Source: Steinernema hermaphroditum (Eukaryota > Nematoda > Chromadorea > Rhabditida > Steinernematidae). From it: DNA of 64,000 nucleotides. The DNA is taken from positions 6,598,012-6,662,011 of the forward strand of contig CM059623.1 of the NCBI GenBank assembly GCA_030435675.1. Reading direction: 5' to 3'. This document shows positions 57,427 through 64,000 of the stretch, one piece after another. Position 1 is the first letter of the stretch, and the number at the start of each line of letters is the position of its first letter. The notes below the pieces were generated by a model, which ran no database searches, was not told the DNA's origin, and saw only the letters and a program-made list of their open reading frames with translations. A program made the translations under genes and the position numbers.

Positions 57427-58908
57427 CTTCGGGCATCGGCCGTGCGGACGGCGTTCGGACGACGCTCGCGGAGCGGGACGACTGTGGTGAGCACACAAAA
57501 AGCACCTAAAGCAGCACCTTTGGCTTCTCCGGCTATGCAAATCGGTCAAAAACCGCGCCGACGACGAGGAACCGCGCTGCGAAGGCGAACGAAGTGATAA
57601 GAAGTGAACAAAACCGAGTGGCTGTCAATAATTCGGCGCTTGATTCCCGTCGTCCTCGACGATCATTGGTCGACGCGCGCCGCGGATCGATCCCGACGAT
57701 GAGTAAGAGACGTCCGGAAGGCGCTACAGACTACCAGATCTGTCTTCTGGCGACTAGGAGAGGAGTCCGACTACCCACACCGGCCCTGGCGCAGTCTCCC
57801 ACACACGCAGACAGCCCGGACACGTGATCAATCGACAAAAGTCAAATGTTCATTTTGGAGATCGCCAAAAGGAAGACGAGTGCAGCGGAGTCGTGCACCC
57901 AGGCACCAGAGATCGTCTGTGCCGCAATTCCTCGGGAGCGGAGTGGAAGAAGTCGAGGGGTCGCCTGGAGAGTCGTCGAAGAAGCGTATCTCGCCGCTTT
58001 CGCTGTTGTTTCCAGGGAGCGTCTCTGTATTGCTTAGCCAATCGATCACTGATCAGTCCTAAAATGCTCGACTTTCTCATGCGGCGACTTATTACGGTAT
58101 CGGGGTCACTGAGAAGCAAAGCGAACGCACCTTTGAAGGGTCATGCGACTCCAGAATCTGAACTCCACCAGCTGCTTCTCGGCCTCCTCCTTCGGCACTA
58201 CCGTACCCTCACAGGGCGCTCTGCCGGCCTTATGGCGTCTAGAGTCACACGTGCCAGCCAGAAGAAGAGGTCACGGGGGAGGGGGAAGGGCTACCACCCG
58301 CGAGAGGCTCCTCCGATGTCCACTTCTCTGGCCGCCACCCAGCTGACGGCGGCCCTAGCCGCCCTGGGGGCCGTCGTCGGTCCTCGGGGTCCATCGCCCG
58401 CCCCTTTTCCACGTCGCGGCGGGACCGCGCGTCATTAGTTTTCCATCGATCGATCGGCTCTGAGACGTCCCGAAGACGCCTTTTTTGCAAAATCGTCTTT
58501 TTGTTTTTATTTTTGCAAATTACTTCGCGTCCTCCTTGCAGCGCCGCCGCAATCTTCCGAAACGCGCCCCGGGATGCGCGATATTTGTCAGCCTTTCGGC
58601 GTTATCGATCGCGAGCACGTTGAAAACAACGAAGTCGTCTCGGCACGGCGGCCTTGCAGATGCGCGCGCCGTCGCGCGACGGCTCCACCGAGGACAGTTC
58701 GCAGAAGATCTCTTCGTTTTCGCGCAACCTATCTCACGTGGACGCTGCTCTACGGAAGTCTTCTTTGCAGACCTCGTCTCCACTTTTGGAAGGAGAGTCC
58801 GATACCGTCGGAATCCGCCTCAGATCCGCGTAGCCGCGCGATATGCGATGAGAGAGAGTGAGCGAACGAACGGCAGAGTCTTCTTTTCCTCTTCGCTGCT
58901 CCTAGACG
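57427..58908. other. Divergent promoter region between sbp-1 and the SET-16-like gene
   Basis: About 1.5 kb between oppositely oriented starts. It contains overlapping ORFs on both strands without splice or domain support, and TACCGTA-type words. It probably carries both promoters. Confidence 0.5.
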
Positions 58909-61900
58909 ATGGTCTTCGGCTCCGACTCCTCCGCTAACAGCGCCTCTTCGGCTGAATCGAAGGCGCTCCGTGGGCGTCGAGTTGACAGCTTCGCTTCGAG
59001 ACTGGCGTAAGCATCCACCGTACCCCGTTCCATACAGCTGCGATCTTTTAGACGAGCAGCGGCCGCGCAACAGAACGTCGAACAGCAGGCGACGCCCTCC
59101 AAAATCAACGTAAGACCTGTCCTAAAGCACCGAATCGGCGCCTTTCAGTGTCAAGGATGCGGACTCGGTGGAGGGCCCGAAGAACGGTGGACGCCGACAG
59201 GCTTTTGTGCGGAGTGCACGCAGAAGCTGTCGCCCTGCGGCGTCTGTAAGAGTCCCATCACGAAGCAGCAGAGCTCTATCCGGTGTCTCTCGTGCCACTC
59301 GTTCATCCACGTCCACTGCGACTCCTCGGCCTCACTGCAGACCTCGGCTCAGTACGCATGTCCCCCGTGTCAGCAGAGGTCGCGTCCCTCTCGGGGCGCC
59401 TCCCAGCAGCAGCCACAGTCCCTGAAACCCGAGCATATCGCCGACTTCATGCGCTCCGTGGACCCGGCTTCCTTCGCCGCCGCCTTCGGGGGCGCCCCGC
59501 CCGACGCCTTCCTGCAGCAGTTCATGCAGCTCAGCAAGCCGGCATCGGCATCCACTGCGAGTCCGCAGTCGTCTTCCGACGCGCTCAACGACATCGACGA
59601 CGCTGGTTCGTCGTCGCAGAACGTCTCCCAGTCGGCGATGTCGTCGCCCACCACCGCCACCACCACGGCCAGCGGAAGCGCCTGCGCGTCGCCTGCCTTC
59701 GCCAACGGTGACAGCCTCGACGGCGAGGAGGAGTTCAAGCCCTCCAGAAGGGGCGACAGTCGTGGCGCCCGCGCAGCGAAGAAGAAGCCCGGCGCCGCGG
59801 GGAGCCGCCAGACGAACTCGCGGAATCGCTCCGGTGGGAAGCCGGCTTCGGCGATCGCCTACTTGGCGGAGAAGGGTCCGAGCACGAGTGGAAAAGGAGG
59901 GAAGGGGGGCAAGGCCCGAGGCCGCTCGCAGAAGGGGAAGGCTTCGAAGTCGCGCAAGAACCGGAGCACGACAGAGGCAGTGAGGGGTACGCAGCGGTCC
60001 GACGACGGAGACGCCGAAGATCCTCTGAAGACGCGGACGGCCGACGAGAACGACTACATCCGGACGGCGATCGTAACGTCGGCCCTGGACACGTACGTCA
60101 AGGAGGCGCCGCTGTGCCTCGTCTGCGGCAGCATCGGGAGGGACGTCGAGGGCACGATGCTCGCGTGCTCCAGCTGTGCGCAGAGCTACCACACCTACTG
60201 TGTAGGCATGCACGACAAGGTAAGTCCTGAGGCCAGAAGCCCTCGACGACGTTCTCTTCTGCAGATGAGCACGACGATCCTGAAGCGCGGCTGGAGGTGC
60301 CTCGATTGCACGATCTGCGAGGGCTGTGGCGACGGCAAGGACGAGTCGAAGCTGCTTCTCTGCGACGAGTGCGACATGGCCTTCCACACCTATTGTCTCG
60401 ACCCTCCGCTGCACGCGATCCCGCAGGGCTCCTGGCGCTGCAAGTGGTGCACCACATGCGCCCGATGCAACTGCCTCGTGCCCTCCGCCTTCGACCTGCA
60501 GCAGAACGAGGGCTTCTGCGGGCCCTGCTACTCGCAGAGGATGTGTCCCAAGTGCAAGAAGCTCTACGAGACCGGAGACCTCATGATTCGCTGTCAACAC
60601 TGCACCCGGTAAGTGCTATCGTAATCCAGCGCTGAACCGGGGCTTTCAGATGGCTGCACGGTCGCTGCGAGGAGCTGACGACGGAGGAAATGCTGGAGAA
60701 CGCGTCGGAAAACGCATTCCGCTGCTCGCTGTGCAGGCCTAAGTGTGACGCGCCACACACGACGATGCTCATCGACAACGTCCTCCTCACCAAGTCGGCG
60801 CTCGACGAAATGTCGCAACGCCACGGGAGCCACTTCCTCCGTTCCACCTCCTCAATGTCTTTCGGCGCCATCGTCGACTCCTTCCACAAGAGCCACCAGT
60901 CCTCATTCGACAACGGTGCGACGCCGACCCGTGCCCCTCCCCTTCCTAACCCTGTTCCAGATGGCTTCGTGGACGAGGGCGCGATGGACGACCGCCTGGA
61001 CGGCGACTTCGTGGTGGCCCGAGGACGTGGTCGCGGAGGAGGCATGCGCGGTGCCCGGATGCCGCGCCTCGGCGTCGGCGGATTCATCGTCAAGCAGCCC
61101 CGGCATCGGATGCTCGCCGCGATGAATCTGGAAGAAGAGGAGGCGGAAGGCGAGCTCCAGGCAAACGGAAAGCCGAAGGTGAAGCGACCGAGGAAGCCGC
61201 GAAGACCGCCACTAGAGGAATGCTATCCGCCCCAGATCCAGGAGAGCTTCTTCGGCATGCAGCCGATCGACAGTCGGACGCTGGAGGCGGTCGACGAGCC
61301 GGTACTGGAGATCTACCTGAAGACGGGCCTCGACGCCCAGATGGAAAAGACGGGGAGCGTGCTCCGGGGCGAGGTGGCCGAGCAGCTGGCCAACGAGGAC
61401 ATGATGATCGACGATGCCGAGCTGGCCGGCCTGGACATGGAGATGGACTTCAACGACTTCAACCTACTGATGGACGACGATGACGAAGCGCTGAACCAGA
61501 TGCTGGGCGATAACGACGACCTCAACGACGCGCTGGACATCGCGCACGCGGACCCCCTCTTCGAGGCCTCGCGGCAGACGCAGCCGCTCATCGACCAGCA
61601 CCAGCAGGTCACCGCCGGCATGCCCGTCAGCTTCCACAGCGCCCAGGCGCCCCCTCAACACATGATGCATCGCCATCCTCCACCGCAGAATCCTCAGAAG
61701 CCCCAGAGGGACTCCGAGAAGGGCAATCAGGCGACCGAACGCTGGCAGGAAGACGAGCCGCTCGGCGACAAGGCCACCAAAGCGGCTGTCCTCTACGCGA
61801 ACATCATGCGGCCGAACCTGCGCAGCGAATTCCCCGAGTGGAGCGAGCGCCAGAAGCAGATCACGCGTATGTGGCGCGCCCTCGAGCAGACCGAACGCCT

Positions 61901-64000
61901 CAAGTACGTGGCCAAGGCGCGCGAGAACCGAACGAACAACACAAAGATGCAGCGCCTGCAGAAGAAGGCCTCCGAGTCGATCCCCAACACCCCGACGACG
62001 TCGATGGCGCCGGGGTGCGCGCCGATTCTCCCGGGGGCGCAACCACTGACCATGCAGCAGCAGATGGCCGTCATGCGGCACCAGCACATCAAGGTCCGTT
62101 CCTCGAAGACTCCGACTTCTGACGCCCTCTTTCAGATGGAACACCCTGCACACATGACGCACCCCTCGAAGCAGGCCTTCAAGGTTCCCACGGTGCCATC
62201 GACGCCCCAGGAGCACAGCGGTCCACCCGGATTCCCGATACCACAGCAACAACGCCCCGGAGGACTGCCACCGGGGAAGCAGTTCGTCGCACAATCGCCG
62301 GCGGCCTTCTCCCACGGCCACCAGTTCCAGATGCCGGCGAATCTGCCTCCGCAGATACTCGAGCAGTACGACCTGATGCGGAAACGGACGGTGGACCTCG
62401 AACGGCAGCAGACGAGCATCGAGAACGAACTGCTCAGGATGAGGAAGATGAAGAAGAACCTGACGGCGAAGCGGCGCCAGCTCCAGAAGTCAGCCTCCGC
62501 GGAACAGCAGGGCACGCTCGCAGCCGCCGACCTCAACGACGCCGACCTCCAGCAGCTGGCGCGTCTCACAGAGAACATTCCCGAGAGGCAGCGCGCCCTC
62601 GAGGAGTGCCGGAGGGACTTCCGGGCGCACCAGAGCAACATCATCGACTTCGAGGGGAAGTACGATATCCAGAGCACTGTTCGGACCCCCTCGGCGGCGC
62701 CTTCGCCCCAAAGACCTTTGCCGACGCAGTCGCCGGCGGTCGGAATAAAGACGGAGATCGACTTCTCCTCGGAGCCGCCGACGCCGAGCAGCGGCCGGCC
62801 GGGCTCCTCGGCCTCCTTCAGCGCCGAGATGATGTACCAGCAGGGCTACACGCAGCAAGCCTTCCAGATGCAGCAGCCGAAACGCGGCAGGAAGCGAAAG
62901 GCAAAACCGGAGGATGGTCCCGGCGCGCAGGCGAACTGCCATCCTCCGACTCTGGGGGGCTACTCGCTGGAGATGATGCGGACGGACGAGGAGATCGGCG
63001 CCTACTTCGTGCTACTCGACGTCGTAAACCGCGCCACGAAGCTTGTTGACGGCTCGGAGTCCGAGGAAGGCATCCGCCAGATCCTGCAGCAGGCCGCCCA
63101 GGGCACACTGCCCACCGAAAGGGGGCCGGCGCCCCTGACCTTTCCCGCTCAGAGCCAACTGCAGATGCCGATGCTGGGCGAGCCGCCGAAGCCAAAGAAG
63201 AAGCGAGCGCAGCAGCTGAAGAAGCCGGCGGGGAGCATCGCCGACGGCACCGACGAGTACACTCTGTTCGTGCAGCGGATGGACACGCTGCTCAGACTGT
63301 GTCCCCCGATCACGCACTACCTCCAGAATCCGTCGTCGACGCGCTGGAAGGGAGACCAGTACATGCAGCAGAACATGGGCCTCGCAACGCTGCCCGAGAA
63401 GGGCCCCCAGACGGCCGTCCTCGGCAACGAGTTCGGCGAACTGCGCCTCAACTTCGTCGGCGACTACTTCGACGACTTCGAGAGCGGCCACCACCAGAAG
63501 GCCTCGCCGGTCCCCCAGTTCCACAGCCAGCCCCGGAACCCCTCGACACACCCGCCGCCCATGTCCGTCATGTGCCGCGACGTGAACATCACCAACCTGG
63601 TACACTACCCCTCCAGCTTCGACGCACCCCCCGTCTTCTACGACCCCGCCGACTTCGCCTCCTCTGACCCCTACGCCGAGGCGGGCTACGACCTCGTGGG
63701 GCTGCGGCCTTGGTTCCTGGCGGGCATCGCGGATCACGTACCCCTCCCCCCAATGGTGCGTGCCCTGCACCGCTTCATCGACCGCCCCTTCTCGATGGCG
63801 TCGATCCGCGAGCCCGGAAGACTTGCGATGCTCGACTCGGAGCGCGTCGCCCTCGGCGAGGAAGACGAGCTCGCCGTCGGCATCACCATCGCCGACGGCG
63901 CCGACGTCTCCCGGGCCGTCGGCTGCCTCCGCGAGATTCTCGGCAATGACGTCGTCCCCGATATCGTCTGCTTCGAGTCGCCCCCGATGTCACCTTCCGC
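58909..64000 (+). CDS. set-16: KMT2C/D-type histone methyltransferase complex protein (SET-16), 5' part
   Basis: Exons are 58909-59006, 59052-59109, 59149-60219, 60265-60608, 60650-60915, 60961-62093 and 62136 to the window end, with consistent phases. KMT2C/D proteins methylate H3K4 at enhancers. A first zinc-binding finger starts CQGCGLGGGPEERW. After a Ser/Gly/Lys linker comes a cluster of PHD fingers, including CLVCGSIGRDVEGTMLACS, CDECDMAFHTYCLDPPL and CPKCKKLYETGDLMIRC. An HMG-box-like block (WSERQKQITRMWRALEQTER) and Gln-rich coiled coil follow, as in MLL3/4. The FYRN/FYRC and SET domains must lie beyond 64000. The first exon is short, and an upstream exon is possible. Confidence 0.88.

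Noticed and set aside
57427..57549. Longer N-terminus for the SREBP (ATG at 57549)
   Set aside because: The extra 41 residues are basic and Cys/Arg-rich, unlike SREBP activation domains. The ATG at 57426 starts a typical acidic segment.

Overview
This is nuclear DNA from a gene-dense, fairly GC-rich nematode. Four things point there. Introns are very short (mostly 36-48 nt) and usually end in a pyrimidine-rich TTTCAG-type acceptor. Several genes have an unpaired splice acceptor directly before the start codon, as expected of spliced-leader trans-splicing. The gene content is nematode-like: 12-kDa HSP-12 small heat-shock proteins, expanded SKP1-related genes, POD-1, a BLI-3-type dual oxidase and an SBP-1-type SREBP. 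Short introns and spacers often carry the octamer-like motif TACCGTA. No rRNA, tRNA, CRISPR or bacterial feature was seen. From memory, sbp-1, set-16 and pod-1 all lie on C. elegans chromosome III, so the block may derive from that ancestral linkage group; this is inference.

Layout. 1-5.0 kb is repeat-rich: a direct repeat, a ~1.15-kb inverted-repeat element with a central hairpin, and a short Tc1/mariner-type element inserted in the 3' end of a PMP3/UPF0057 fragment. 5.3-9.9 kb holds an unrecognised 106-aa gene, an SKP1-like gene and an SLC13 Na+/carboxylate transporter (12 exons). 10.3-13.4 kb (minus) holds a small unknown gene and a membrane-anchored GH20 hexosaminidase. 14.7-19.4 kb holds a DNase II and three HSP-12 paralogues. 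20.1-22.5 kb (minus) is a leucine-rich/solenoid surface protein. 25.4-29.3 kb is the POD-1/coronin-7 orthologue. 32.6-39.2 kb is the dual oxidase BLI-3, bracketed by two exact 126-bp inverted copies of a dispersed repeat, with a third partial copy in one of its introns. 42.0-48.0 kb is a 12-TM adenylyl-cyclase-like protein lacking several catalytic residues. 57.4-48.3 kb is a collinear minus-strand run: SREBP, SKP1-like, FBF1/DYF-19-like coiled coil, SKP1-like (5' end disrupted), serpin. The window ends inside a KMT2C/D-type (SET-16) PHD-finger protein starting at 58.9 kb.

Functional links. Most genes are housekeeping or developmental and not obviously one pathway. The minus-strand run at 48-57 kb has gaps of 209-226 bp, except where an inverted-repeat element sits, so it may be an operon or remnant of one. 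The three HSP-12 genes and three SKP1-like genes are local duplications. Splice sites were placed by hand from phase, consensus and family alignment. Every multi-exon model given with exact exons keeps an open frame with matching intron phases, but 5' ends are less certain than interiors.
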